A stretch of 64,000 nt of DNA from Frankiales bacterium (GCA_025966315.1 JAOPUZ010000064.1:1-64000), one strand, 5' to 3'. Numbered from the stretch's first letter, positions 47,997-59,284 are shown. The notes: generated by a model not told the origin, from the letters alone. A program made the numbers and translations.

Positions 47997-50546
47997 TTAG
48001 ATTCCTTGGCCTGTCGTTCGGCTGTCGGCATCGAATAGCTCGCGTCGTGAGCGCGAAGACGTCTTTCGCAACACGGCAGAGACATGATGACCGACGGTCT
48101 TGGTCGACAGCTGCAATTTCGTCGCTATCTCGGCGTCGGTATGTCCGGTGCGCAGCCAGCTCAGCACTTCCCGCTCCCGCGGGGTGAGGCCGTACGGGTC
48201 CAGTGCGGTGGCGTCGCGCGGACCGCGCGGGATGGCGCGCACCCCGATTTCGCGCAGCCGCCGGGCGGCCCGAAGCCGACCCGGTTTCGCGCCCAGCGCG
48301 GTGAACAGCTCCAGTGCGGCGCGGACGCTGGCTTCGTCGCCGGCGTCGCAGAACGCGTCGGCGGCTTCATACCGGCAACCGAGTTCGAGCCACGCGTGGC
48401 CGGCCGCCACCGGATCGCCCGCGACGTGCAGCCGGTACGGCTCCGCCGCGGTGGCCGGCAACGTTTCGAGCATGCCGTGCCGCCACAGCCAGAAGCCGAG
48501 TTCGCCGATGGCCCAGCGGTTGGATCGCTGGATGGCCAGCAGATAGGCAGCCTCGAGTCCGGCGGCTCCGTCGTCCGGTTCGCCGGACAGCCAGCGGGCC
48601 TCAGCCCGGGCGGCGGCTATTGGCGCGATCCGCTGCAAGGAACCGCTGTGCTCGGCGTACGGCAAGGCGGCATCCAGTGGTGACCAGACCGCTGGCTCGC
48701 CGCGTCGGGCTCTGATCCGGCCGCTGATACACCAGGCCGCCAACCGTGTGTTCGCCGTGTTCCGATCAGCTGCACCGAGGACCGCATCGACCTGCACGGC
48801 GGCTTGCTCCCAATAGCCTTGCTCGAACAGGCACCGGGCGTGCCAGGCGCGGGTGTATCCCGCCGGGCCATCGAGGTCGCGAGCCACGAAATAGTTCAGC
48901 GCTTCCTCGGCGGCATCGGCGCTCTGCTGGTACAGCCGTGCCTCACCGGCGGCGGAGACGAGGTTGGAGTACGCGCGGCCCAGCTCGGCGTGCAGCCCGG
49001 CGTCGGCGGCCAGCGCGATGGCGCGGCGCAGGTGCTCGCCACCGTCGGCCTGACCGTCGAGCAACAGCGCGGAGCCGAGCGCTTGCAAGGCGACGATCGC
49101 ACTCTCGGTGTCATCGAATTCGGTGGCCAGTGCGATGGCCCGCTCCGCCAACGTCCGAGCGGCATCCAGGTCGCGGGCAAGCATCCGGTTCGTAGCCAGC
49201 AGCGCGTAGGCGGCGGCCAGCTCCCGCGACGGGCCTATCGACTCGGCCGTCTCGACCGCCAACTGGGCCAGCTGATATCCCTCGTCCTCGACCGGCGTCG
49301 CCCGGCTGAGCCAGCGCACCGTCGCGCTCCGAAGGCTCAAGTCGGCGCCGGAACGAGCCAGCTCGAAGGCCTTGCGCGCTTCGTCCAGCGCGGAGCGATC
49401 CCGGCCGATCGAGGACTCGACCTGGGACAGCGCCAATCTGAGCCGTGACCGCTCGCTGGCCGGCAGCATCGAGGTCGCATCGGCGATCGCGCGCCGATAG
49501 TGCTCGGCCGCCTCGTGGTTCGAACCGAGGGCGAGCGCGCGCTCGGCCGCAAGCCGTTCACTGGTCAATGCCCGCCGCACGTCGTGCGCGCGCCGGGCGT
49601 GGTACGCGATCGTCGCGGGCTCGGCGCCATCGAGTTGGGACAACCGCTCGAGCACCTCGATATGCAACTCGCGGCGACGTCCGGGCGTCAGCGCCTGTTC
49701 GACCGCCATCCGGACGAGTTCATGGCGGAACTCGACCACCGCGCCGTCGACCTGCACCAGGCCAGCTAGCACGGCCTCGTCCAGGTCGGACCAATCCGGC
49801 CCGAGCAAGGCGGCATCAATTCGGCCCGGCATCACCGAGAGCAACTCGACGACGGTACGCGTCGACGGGCTCAGCCGACTGATCCTGGCGATCACCGAAT
49901 CCCGCACGGAGGTGCCCACCCGATCATCCGGTGCCAGTACGAGCTGACTGACCAGGAACGGGTTTCCACTGGTGAGCCGTAGTGCCTCGTCCCCGTCGAC
50001 CCGGCTGCCGGCCACCAACTGCGCAACGGCCGAGCCACTCAAGGGCGGCACGACCAAGCGCGTGACGCCCGCTGCCGATACGAGCTCGCCCAGCACGGGA
50101 CGCAGCGGATGCTCGGCGCTCAACTCGTCGCGGTAGGTCAGCACGATCAGGCCCGCGCTGGCCTCGATCCGGCGGCCGAGGAACCGCAGCACGTCCGCGC
50201 TGGCCGCATCGATCCAGTGCGCATCCTCCACCACCAGCGGCACCGGACCGCGCTGCATCCAGTCGAATAGCTGCTCGCGCAGGTCCGTGATCCCTAACGG
50301 GGATTCTGCGGAATCGGCCCAGAGCTGGCGCGCGATATCCCGGAACGGGCCGAGCGGGCGAGGCGTCGCCAGAGGTTCGCAGTAACCCCACACCGCCGAG
50401 GTAGTGACGAGAGCCTGCCGGACCAATGAGGTTTTGCCCGCGCCGGCCTCGCCCGACACGGCGATCAGGGCACCACTGCCGGCGCGGGCATCCTCGACCC
50501 CCGCGCGCAACCGAGCGAGCAGATCCGCACGCTCCAGCAGCAGCAC
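47997..50546 (-). CDS. Large ATP-binding LuxR-family (LAL) regulator
   Basis: An 849-aa regulator. The N-terminal AAA/NACHT-like ATPase has Walker A GEAGAGKTS (near residue 30) and Walker B-like PLVVEDAHWID. Middle: a long TPR-like helical region (about 330-760). C-terminal LuxR HTH (about 785-845): YGLTPREREVLSWLRTGHTDAEIATKLQLSTKTVGHHVSAVL. The start is set at GTG 50546 (VLLLERADLLARL, the usual N-terminus); the 40 codons upstream look non-coding. LAL regulators are typical of actinobacteria; ligand and targets are unknown. Confidence 0.9.
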   Translation of the reverse strand: MLLLERADLLARLRAGVEDARAGSGALIAVSGEAGAGKTSLVRQALVTTSAVWGYCEPLATPRPLGPFRDIARQLWADSAESPLGITDLREQLFDWMQRGPVPLVVEDAHWIDAASADVLRFLGRRIEASAGLIVLTYRDELSAEHPLRPVLGELVSAAGVTRLVVPPLSGSAVAQLVAGSRVDGDEALRLTSGNPFLVSQLVLAPDDRVGTSVRDSVIARISRLSPSTRTVVELLSVMPGRIDAALLGPDWSDLDEAVLAGLVQVDGAVVEFRHELVRMAVEQALTPGRRRELHIEVLERLSQLDGAEPATIAYHARRAHDVRRALTSERLAAERALALGSNHEAAEHYRRAIADATSMLPASERSRLRLALSQVESSIGRDRSALDEARKAFELARSGADLSLRSATVRWLSRATPVEDEGYQLAQLAVETAESIGPSRELAAAYALLATNRMLARDLDAARTLAERAIALATEFDDTESAIVALQALGSALLLDGQADGGEHLRRAIALAADAGLHAELGRAYSNLVSAAGEARLYQQSADAAEEALNYFVARDLDGPAGYTRAWHARCLFEQGYWEQAAVQVDAVLGAADRNTANTRLAAWCISGRIRARRGEPAVWSPLDAALPYAEHSGSLQRIAPIAAARAEARWLSGEPDDGAAGLEAAYLLAIQRSNRWAIGELGFWLWRHGMLETLPATAAEPYRLHVAGDPVAAGHAWLELGCRYEAADAFCDAGDEASVRAALELFTALGAKPGRLRAARRLREIGVRAIPRGPRDATALDPYGLTPREREVLSWLRTGHTDAEIATKLQLSTKTVGHHVSAVLRKTSSRSRRELFDADSRTTGQGI

Positions 50547-50880
50547 GTTCCGAAGTCTAAGGGCCCTTTGCGCCAAAGCGGAGCTCCGAGAAAGGCAACT
50601 ACCGGGTCGGCGCGCGCCGCACCGGTTGCTGAACTGGCGGCCGAAACGCTCGGACCGCGTCGGCAAATTTGGCCGGCTGGTCGAGGCGAACGAGCGTGTA
50701 ACTATCGGGTATTTGAACCAGCCGGGACGCGCCCCGTCCGCGCTCGACTCAGCGAACGGCGCGACGGTTGATCAGACCGGTCAGGAATCGAGAAGCGCCG
50801 TCTCCGAGCCGCCTCTAGCGTTACCGGCGTGGACATCATCGCTCACAACAGCCAACCAAATCACGACATCAGGAGTGACC
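50547..50880. other. Intergenic region, divergent promoters
   Basis: 334 bp between the LAL regulator and the VOC gene. Small open frames here show no coding character. No clear palindrome or RNA structure was found, apart from the RBS AGGAGTGACC directly before the VOC start. Confidence 0.5.
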
Positions 50881-51237
50881 ATGACCAGCTCTTCAACCCT
50901 GGGAATCAAGACCGTTCTGCACCCCGTCTCGGACCTGGCCGCGGCCAAGAAGGTGTACGCCGCACTACTCGGCAAAGCGCCCCAGACCGACGAGTCCTAC
51001 TACGTCGGCTTCGAGACGGGGGGCCAGAGCATCGGGTTGGTGCCGGCCGGCGGACCACAAGGGATGGCCTCGCCGGTTGCCTACTGGCAGGTGCCGGACA
51101 TCGAGGCCAAGTTGGCCGAGGTGACGGCCGCGGGTGCAACGGTGCGTGAGGCGGCGCACGACGTCGGCGGCGGACGCCTGGTCGCCACCGTCACCGACCC
51201 GGACGGCAATGTTCTAGGGCTACTCCAGGACCGGTGA
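50881..51237 (+). CDS. VOC-family (glyoxalase-like) protein
   Basis: A 118-aa single-domain vicinal oxygen chelate protein: LGIKTVLHPVSDLAAAKKVYAALLGKAPQTDESYYVGFETGGQSIGLVPAG, then AYWQVPDIEAKLAEVTAAGATVREAAHDVGGGRLVATVTDPDGNVLGLLQD. Metal-ligand positions can be guessed (His in LHPVSD) but the third ligand is not obvious. The start has AGGAG 5 nt upstream. It is followed by the UvrA paralogue on the same strand with 142 bp between. The function may be resistance or metabolic detoxification; unknown. Confidence 0.88.
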   Translation: MTSSSTLGIKTVLHPVSDLAAAKKVYAALLGKAPQTDESYYVGFETGGQSIGLVPAGGPQGMASPVAYWQVPDIEAKLAEVTAAGATVREAAHDVGGGRLVATVTDPDGNVLGLLQDR

Positions 51238-51379
51238 GTACCGAACCGAGCAGCTTCGCGATCCGAAGCGGCACAGCGGCAGACGTACTGCTGAAACTGG
51301 TTAGATCGAGCCAGGCGATGCCAGCGTCGGGCCGCCAAGGCCGCGTCGCAACCGCTTGTCCGCAACAGATGGAGACACG

Positions 51380-53770
<2,391 letters not shown>

Positions 53771-53866
53771 TCCAGCCATCTTGCAAGCTGGCTCGCCGCC
53801 CTCTTGGTGACAACCGCGTTGCCAACCCTTGCTGTTCTTCCTGCGAGTCACTCCGCCGAATCGTGG

Positions 53867-53872
53867 TATAAA
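53867..53872 (+). promoter_or_regulatory. -10 box TATAAA of the immunity-type locus
   Basis: TATAAA lies 8 bp before the ATG at 53880, so the transcription start falls at or near the start codon and the mRNA may be leaderless. No RBS is visible. No convincing -35 box was found. Confidence 0.5.
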
Positions 53873-53879
53873 AATCGGT

Positions 53880-54269
53880 ATGAAATCTAGTCATCCTTCG
53901 GCGGAGTCGGTGCTGGACGATTTGGGGGACAAGGTCGTCCAAGGCCTGGCGCTGATGGTGGCCCAGACCCGGGACGATTTGCAGGTTTATCGGCGGACGT
54001 TTCCGTCCTGGGCCGCTGACTCGACCGATCGAGGTTTGCTGAACTGGTCCCACGATCGGGCGTGGGCACACGCCCTGCGGACCTTTGATCGAGTATCGGA
54101 GGTCAGCTTTGTTGATCAGCCGCCGCTTCGGGAACTGTGGGTCGGCACCCGATACCGGTTACGCGTGAAAAAACATGACCTCGATGGGCAGGTCAGTACT
54201 TATCTGACTCAAAGGCGCTTTGGACTTCATGGAGCAAGAGCCCGCACAGACCCTGGATGGGCTGGATGA
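53880..54269 (+). CDS. N-terminal part of a frameshifted ImmA/IrrE-associated protein
   Basis: A 129-aa open frame starting MKSSHPSAESVLDDLGDKVVQGLALMV. The middle part reads LLNWSHDRAWAHALRTF and RELWVGTRYRLRVKKHDLDGQVSTYLTQ, and then the frame leaves the natural protein: RRFGLHGARARTDPGWAG looks like out-of-frame sequence. Shifting by one base near AAAGG (54211-54215) continues as ALDFMEQEPAQTLDGLDEVRLIAGYRWD, the next ORF. The gene is therefore probably split by a frameshift, or uses +1 frameshifting, or carries a sequencing error. Upstream there is a TATAAA box. Confidence 0.65.
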   Translation: MKSSHPSAESVLDDLGDKVVQGLALMVAQTRDDLQVYRRTFPSWAADSTDRGLLNWSHDRAWAHALRTFDRVSEVSFVDQPPLRELWVGTRYRLRVKKHDLDGQVSTYLTQRRFGLHGARARTDPGWAG

Positions 54270-54510
54270 GGTGCGTCTCATCGCCGGTTACCGCTGGGAC
54301 GCCGAACTGCGAGAACTGGGACCGGCTGTCATCTCGCTGCGTAGCGGGCCGGACAAGATCGTATGGACGGAAATCCTCGACGAGCCTGTCGACGGCACCG
54401 TCGTGAGTGCGGTGCCAATTGTGCCGGCTGGTGGGCCGCGAGCGCCTGAGATCCGTCTTGTCTCCGACGATGAGAGTCGCGGACGGGACGAAGGGACCGA
54501 ACAAGCGTGA
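54220..54510 (+). CDS. C-terminal part of the frameshifted ImmA/IrrE-associated protein
   Basis: A 96-aa open frame, or shorter if it starts at ATG 54229. LDFMEQEPAQTLDGLDEVRLIAGYRWDAELRELGPAVISLRSGPDKIVWTEILDE continues the preceding frame as one protein if one base is removed in 54210-54218. A separate start without a good RBS is less convincing. It overlaps the XRE-ImmA gene by GTGA, so the three frames form one operon. Together the parts give about 210 codons. Confidence 0.6.
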   Translation: MDFMEQEPAQTLDGLDEVRLIAGYRWDAELRELGPAVISLRSGPDKIVWTEILDEPVDGTVVSAVPIVPAGGPRAPEIRLVSDDESRGRDEGTEQA

Positions 54511-55547
54511 CTGAACTTGGTGAGGTCCTTGAAACGGCCCGTCGAGCGCAAGGCTTGACGCAAGCCGAGCTGGCCGCCCGCGCCGGGATCACTCAAGCGG
54601 CCCTCTCGCGGTATGAAAGCGACCTTCGAGACCCCGAGGCAGACGCTCTGCATCGGGTCGCGGACGCGCTTGGTGTCACCGTGGCATTCCTACGCCACGC
54701 CGGTCGAGCCCGTGGGAGCATGGCCATGGATGCGCATATGCGTCGTCGCGCCACCGCTCCCCCAGCGATGTGGCGACAACTTGAAGCGCGCTTGAACGTG
54801 TACCGCTGGCACTCCAGCCACTTGTTCGAGGAGGTGTCTCTTCGAGCAGAACAACATGTACCAAGCTTCGACCCGCTTGATGTGCGCCCCGACGACGCCG
54901 CCCGACTCGTGCGAGCTCAATGGCGCATGCCTGCCGGTCCCGTGCGCCGCCTGGCCCAGTGGTTGGAAGCGGCCGGGTGCCTGCTGATAGCCGAAGACTT
55001 CGCGACCAGCCGTGTGGATGGCCTGTCCCAATGGATTGGTGAGCACCCAGTCATCCTCTACAACGACACCGCCCCACCCGATCGGGCGCGGCTCACCCTC
55101 GCGCACGAACTGGGGCATCTCGTTCTGCATGCTTCCCCGACCAACACCGACGATGTCGAGGCAGAGGCCAACGCGTTCGCGGCAGAGTTCCTCATGCCGG
55201 CCGAAATCGTTCGTCCTTCCCTGCGGAACCTGAAAATCGGGCGGCTGCTGGATCTCAAGCGCGAGTACGGCGTGTCGATGCAGGCGTTGATCGAACGTGC
55301 CTACCAGCTGGAGCTGCTCAGCCCCACCCAGCGGACCAATTTGTACAAGATGTTCAGCGCCAAGGGTTGGCGCACCCACGAACCCGGTAGCGAAGACATC
55401 GCCCCGGAGCGACCAGTACTGGCCCAGTCGATCGGAGAAAGCCTCAGCTCCCGAGGACTGAATGCCAGCGAGGTCGCCACGATCGCCGGGTTTTCCGAAC
55501 CCAGCCGAAACACTCTGTTCCAGCCGATCGGACTGCGCGCTGTATGA
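54507..55547 (+). CDS. XRE-family regulator with ImmA/IrrE metallopeptidase domain
   Basis: A 346-aa protein. Residues 1-65 are an XRE HTH (LGEVLETARRAQGLTQAELAARAGITQAALSRYESDLRDPEADALHRVADALGV). Residues 130-250 are a M78 ImmA/IrrE peptidase with the zinc motif LTLAHELGHLVLH and the Glu/Asn segment DVEAEANAFAAEFLMP. Such proteins cleave or bind repressors in phage-like immunity, toxin-antitoxin systems or stress response. The start GTG at 54507 overlaps the preceding stop. The C-terminal 80 residues have no known domain. Targets may include its own XRE-bound operator. Confidence 0.9.
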   Translation: MTELGEVLETARRAQGLTQAELAARAGITQAALSRYESDLRDPEADALHRVADALGVTVAFLRHAGRARGSMAMDAHMRRRATAPPAMWRQLEARLNVYRWHSSHLFEEVSLRAEQHVPSFDPLDVRPDDAARLVRAQWRMPAGPVRRLAQWLEAAGCLLIAEDFATSRVDGLSQWIGEHPVILYNDTAPPDRARLTLAHELGHLVLHASPTNTDDVEAEANAFAAEFLMPAEIVRPSLRNLKIGRLLDLKREYGVSMQALIERAYQLELLSPTQRTNLYKMFSAKGWRTHEPGSEDIAPERPVLAQSIGESLSSRGLNASEVATIAGFSEPSRNTLFQPIGLRAV

Positions 55548-55553
55548 CAGCTG

Positions 55554-58151
55554 TCAATTGGGCATGTCGACGAAGCGGGAAAGGTGACCCTGGAATGCCA
55601 CAACAGCCTGCCCGGTCGGGCCGTTTCTATGCTTGGCAATGATGATGTCGGCCTCGCCGGCCCGCGGGGATTCCCGCTCGTACATGTCCTCGCGGTGTAC
55701 CAGCAGGACCACGTCGGCATCCTGTTCGATCGAGCCGGATTCACGAAGATCGGACAGCATCGGCTTCTTGTCCGTGCGTTGCTCCGGACCACGGTTCAAT
55801 TGCGACAGGGCGACCACCGGCAGTTCCAGTTCCTTCGCGAGCAGCTTCATGGCCCGCGAGAATTCGGACACTTCCTGCTGGCGCGATTCCACGCGTTTGC
55901 CGGACGTCATCAGCTGCATGTAGTCGATCACGATCAGTTTCAGATCATGCCGCTGCTTGAGCCGGCGAGCCTTCGCCCGAATCTCCATCATGGTCAGGTT
56001 CGGAGAATCGTCGATGAACAAGGGTGCCTCGGCCAGCTCGGATGAACGCAGTGCGATCTTGCGCCAGTCGTCATCCGTCATTCGCCCGGACCGGATGTCG
56101 TTCAGTTTGACCCGGGCTTCGGCCGAGAAAAGTCGCATCATGATGTCCTGCTTCGACATTTCGAGCGAGAAGATAACCGTCGACTGATGGTTTTTGATCG
56201 CCGCCGAACGCGCAAAATCCATGGCCAAAGTCGAGTTGTGCGTCGGAATCATGTTCCGGCCGGCCAGATACATATGGTCGGCGTTGTCCACCTGCACGCA
56301 CCGCACCGGCACAGATTCGACCCGTCGCACATCGGTGATGTAGCGCGTACGGGTGCCACTACGAGTGACGTTCGTTTGGCGTGCCGCCTTGCGCGACAGT
56401 TCAAAGTCCCGGTCGGCAGGCGTGAACGTCACTGTGTAGCACGTCGACGACTCCGGGGTCCGACCCTGCACAGCCTTGGTGGACATCGATGCCCGGTATC
56501 CCAAACTGATGATCAACTCGAGAGCATCGGTCGCGAGTCGCTGGTTTGTCACCGCGAACGAAACGGCGCCGTCGACGGTGACCGTGCCATCAGTGTCGAG
56601 CAATCCGGCCAGCATCGCGCGCCGCTGAGTCTTGCTTCCGCGCAGATATATCGCAGGAATTTGCTTCCTGTTGAGGACACCGGCGCTGCGCAGCTGCTCG
56701 ACGTCAGCCGAAGTTATTGCGGCCGCGGCGCTCGTTCCATCGCTCAGCCAGGCACCGAGCGTGTACGGCGGAATCGGCAGGTTCGCCTCGGGAAGATCCA
56801 ATGCCGAGGCACAGTCCACCGCGTGGTTGGCCCGCTGATCTGCAGTCGGGCACCGCAGAGTTTCCGCGATCTGCTCGGTCGTAACGATCGCGGCAACGTC
56901 CGGCCTGCGCGTAACCGCCAGCGTCCGTTCGAAGACCCGCGCCGCGACAGCGCGACGAGAATAAGCCGGAGCCGTCCAGACGTATGACCGTGACGGGCCG
57001 GCAACTCGTCTGGGCAACCGCCCGCCGACACCGACCGCTGCCGTCTCTTGGCGAATGATGGAGTGGAACTGTTCGCCGAGCTGTTCGACGAGATCACGGA
57101 ACGTCGCCAGGGTGTCGGCACCAACGTGCGCCCTTGCTGCGAAGACAAACGCCTTGTCACGAGCATCGGCCGACAACGGCGACGTGAACTCAAGTCTCGG
57201 CGACGCCCGCGTCGTGGTTCGCCACTGGTGCTCGGCGTCGGCCACGATGGTCGATCCGTCGGAGAACGTCACCTCGTAGCACGGTCGGTCCACCATGACG
57301 TCGGTGACGGCGACAACCCGGGTCGGACGCCCATCGGCGCCCATCAAGGCATCACCGACCTGAACGGATCCCATCGTCGTCCAGCCGGTCGGAGTAACCA
57401 ACGGGGTGTCTAGCGCCAGCGCCTTGCCAGAACCTGGTCTGCCCGCCACTACGATCATTTGGCCCGGGTGCAGCCCATGGGTCATCTCGTCGATCTGGCT
57501 AAATCCGGTGGGCACGCCGGCGCCGAGGCCGCCGTTGGACGTCATCTTGTCCATCTCGTCCAAGGTGCCTTCGAGCAGGTCCTCGATTCTGACGTAGTCC
57601 TCGGACGCCCGCCGCTCGGTCACCTCATAGACCTCAGCCTGAGCGCGATCGACGACGTCATCGACACTGCCGGCCATCCCCTCGCCGCTGGCGGCGCCGT
57701 ACCCCATCTGCACAATCCTGGTGCCGGCTTCGACGAGTCGCCGAAGAATTGCTCGCTCGGCGACGATCTCTGCGTAGTAACCGGCATTCGCGGCCGTCGG
57801 CACGCCCGAGATCAGCGTGTGCAGGTACGGGTGGCCGCCGACCCGACCGATGTGACCGGCCCGTGACAGCTCCGCGGCGACTGTCACCGCGTCGGCTGGT
57901 TCGCCCCGTCCGTACAGGTCGAGCACGGCGTCATAGATGAGCTGATGCGCAGGCCGATAGAAATCCTCACTGCGAAGCACCTCGACGACGTCGGCGATTG
58001 CGTCCTTGGAGAGCAGCATGCCGCCGAGCACTGACTGCTCGGCGTCGATGTCTTGTGGGGGCGTCCGGTCGAATTCGACCGGTGCCACCCGAGCTTCGTT
58101 CGCTACCGCCACTAGCCCGCGCCCTCTTCCCGATGCCTGCTCATCAGCCAT
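55554..58151 (-). CDS. dnaB: Replicative DNA helicase with intein
   Basis: An 865-aa precursor. The N-terminal DnaB domain (about 25-130: DIDAEQSVLGGMLL, FYRPAHQLIYDAVLDLY) and RecA-like domain are normal. The Walker A motif GRPGSGK is interrupted directly after Lys by a 396-residue intein (see 56235-57422); the helicase resumes with STLAMDFARSAAIKNH, then Walker B LKLIVIDYMQL and LSQLNRGPEQRTDKKP. Spliced length is about 469 aa, normal for DnaB. Until splicing, the P-loop is broken and the helicase cannot act. The start at 58151 (MADEQASGRGRG) avoids a longer frame with no family sequence. Confidence 0.93.
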   Translation of the reverse strand: MADEQASGRGRGLVAVANEARVAPVEFDRTPPQDIDAEQSVLGGMLLSKDAIADVVEVLRSEDFYRPAHQLIYDAVLDLYGRGEPADAVTVAAELSRAGHIGRVGGHPYLHTLISGVPTAANAGYYAEIVAERAILRRLVEAGTRIVQMGYGAASGEGMAGSVDDVVDRAQAEVYEVTERRASEDYVRIEDLLEGTLDEMDKMTSNGGLGAGVPTGFSQIDEMTHGLHPGQMIVVAGRPGSGKALALDTPLVTPTGWTTMGSVQVGDALMGADGRPTRVVAVTDVMVDRPCYEVTFSDGSTIVADAEHQWRTTTRASPRLEFTSPLSADARDKAFVFAARAHVGADTLATFRDLVEQLGEQFHSIIRQETAAVGVGGRLPRRVAGPSRSYVWTAPAYSRRAVAARVFERTLAVTRRPDVAAIVTTEQIAETLRCPTADQRANHAVDCASALDLPEANLPIPPYTLGAWLSDGTSAAAAITSADVEQLRSAGVLNRKQIPAIYLRGSKTQRRAMLAGLLDTDGTVTVDGAVSFAVTNQRLATDALELIISLGYRASMSTKAVQGRTPESSTCYTVTFTPADRDFELSRKAARQTNVTRSGTRTRYITDVRRVESVPVRCVQVDNADHMYLAGRNMIPTHNSTLAMDFARSAAIKNHQSTVIFSLEMSKQDIMMRLFSAEARVKLNDIRSGRMTDDDWRKIALRSSELAEAPLFIDDSPNLTMMEIRAKARRLKQRHDLKLIVIDYMQLMTSGKRVESRQQEVSEFSRAMKLLAKELELPVVALSQLNRGPEQRTDKKPMLSDLRESGSIEQDADVVLLVHREDMYERESPRAGEADIIIAKHRNGPTGQAVVAFQGHLSRFVDMPN
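56235..57422 (-). mobile_element. Intein in dnaB with LAGLIDADG endonuclease domain
   Basis: 396 residues between GRPGSGK and STLAMDF. It begins with Ala (ALALDTPLVTPTGWTTMG), not Cys or Ser, which suggests a class 3 intein. The class 3 WCT triad fits: Trp67 in AEHQW (block B), Cys375 in VRCVQVDN (block F), Thr394 in PTHN (block G). The last residues are His-Asn followed by Ser. A homing-endonuclease region has LGAWLSDG (block C) and LAGLLDTDGTV (block E), so it may still be mobile. Insertion at the DnaB P-loop is a known intein hotspot. Confidence 0.88.
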
Positions 58152-58362
58152 ACCGCAGTTGTACGTGGGGCGTCCGACAGTTTCCGTTGCCGCGCCGACA
58201 AAGGGCCGGCGGCTATTACAAGCTCCAACCGCGGCGCCACTGTCAGTAATTACCCCCGTCTTGTGCCAACGTCGCTGGACTCGTTTCACGAGCTTGTCGT
58301 ACGGTCCGACGGCTACGTTAGGGACGTTGTCGTCGCCGAGCAATCGAGCCTGTGCACACAGC

Positions 58363-58574
58363 TGTGGATGAACCTGTGCGCAACGCCGACAAAGGTGTTC
58401 ATGACTTGGGGACAGAACTGGGGATAAGTTGGCAATATCCGCGCGGAGGGCCCGTAATTCGGAGGCTACGGCGCTGACAGCCTGGGGATAACTACTGCTC
58501 GTCCAAGAAGAATCCAGATGAAGAAAACGCTTCAGGTACAGGTCACACCCGTCTATCTCTAGTACTCATCCACA
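58363..58574. promoter_or_regulatory. Cluster of four DnaA-box-like sites
   Basis: In the 683-bp region between dnaB and rplI (58152-58834) there are TGTGGATGA (58363-58371), TGGGGATAA (58419-58427), TGGGGATAA (58483-58491) and TCATCCACA (58566-58574). Two match the relaxed actinobacterial DnaA box (YYVTCCACA) in opposite orientation, and two differ by one base from TTATCCACA. A region from about 58500 to 58740 is AT-rich by local standards. It could be a DnaA-controlled promoter, a titration site or part of an origin. Confidence 0.5.
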
Positions 58575-58741
58575 AGCGCATGCGGCGTTTCTTGTCAAGT
58601 GGTCATCAAGCGAGCCTCAAGGGTGGCCAGTGCTAGAGATCTCATACCCTACGTGACCACATGCTTACTTTCGCTACAGAGCGTGTATACGCGGGCTGGC
58701 ACCGTTAACTGAGCCTTACACGACTTGAGCTGAACTCGCAC

Positions 58742-58769
58742 GTCGAACGCAAAAAGTCGAACGCAAAAA
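58742..58769. repeat. Tandem 14-bp repeat (GTCGAACGCAAAAA)
   Basis: Two perfect adjacent copies. On the minus strand they give two U-tracts after the rplI terminator hairpin, so they strengthen termination. Confidence 0.8.
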
Positions 58770-58770
58770 A

Positions 58771-58803
58771 CTGGGGCTCCTTCCGGCGAGGAAGGAGCCC
58801 CAG
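58771..58803 (-). terminator. Rho-independent terminator of the rpsF-rplI operon
   Basis: A perfect 14-bp stem (CTGGGGCTCCTTCC and its complement) with a short loop is followed on the minus strand by TTTTTTGCG. This is the strongest intrinsic terminator in the window. Confidence 0.92.
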
Positions 58804-58834
58804 AACGAACTAGCCGACTGAGCCAGCGTGACTG

Positions 58835-59284
58835 CTACTGCGCGGCGGCAACCGTGACCGGCACAGAGGCGATGACGTCGGAGTGCAATTCGACGGTGAC
58901 CGTGTGCGCGCCGGTCGTCTTAATGTGACCGGGAAGGTGCACGCGCTTCTTGTCAATCAGCGGACCGCCAGCGCTCTTCACGGCGCTGACCACGTCAGCT
59001 TGCGTCACCGAGCCAAACAGCTTGCCACCCTCGCCGGCGCGAGCGGCCAGGGTCACCGAGAGATTCTCGAGCTCGGCCTTGATCTCTTTCGCGTGATCCA
59101 GACCGCGGATCTCACGGGCATCACGAGCCCGCTTGATCTGACTGATCTGCTTCTCCGCGCCCTTGGACCAGTTGATCGCCGAGCCCCGCGGGATCAGGTA
59201 GTTCCGGCCGTAGCCGTCAGCGACCTCGACGACGTCACCGGCGAGGCCGAGGCCCGTGACTTCCTGCGTCAGGATGAGCTTCAT
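58835..59284 (-). CDS. rplI: 50S ribosomal protein L9
   Basis: 149 aa, normal length. The N-terminal 23S rRNA-binding domain MKLILTQEVTGLGLAGDVVEVADGYGRNYLIPRG is canonical, followed by the long helix and the C-terminal domain (HLPGHIKTTGAHTVTVELH). It lies in the operon rpsF-ssb-rpsR-rplI and ends at the strong terminator. dnaB is separated from it by the DnaA-box region, so it is transcribed independently. Confidence 0.97.
   Translation of the reverse strand: MKLILTQEVTGLGLAGDVVEVADGYGRNYLIPRGSAINWSKGAEKQISQIKRARDAREIRGLDHAKEIKAELENLSVTLAARAGEGGKLFGSVTQADVVSAVKSAGGPLIDKKRVHLPGHIKTTGAHTVTVELHSDVIASVPVTVAAAQ

Noticed and set aside
53829-53879. Upstream extension (17 codons) of the first gene of the ImmA locus
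   Set aside because: It would place the TATAAA -10 box inside the coding sequence; the extension has no conserved character.
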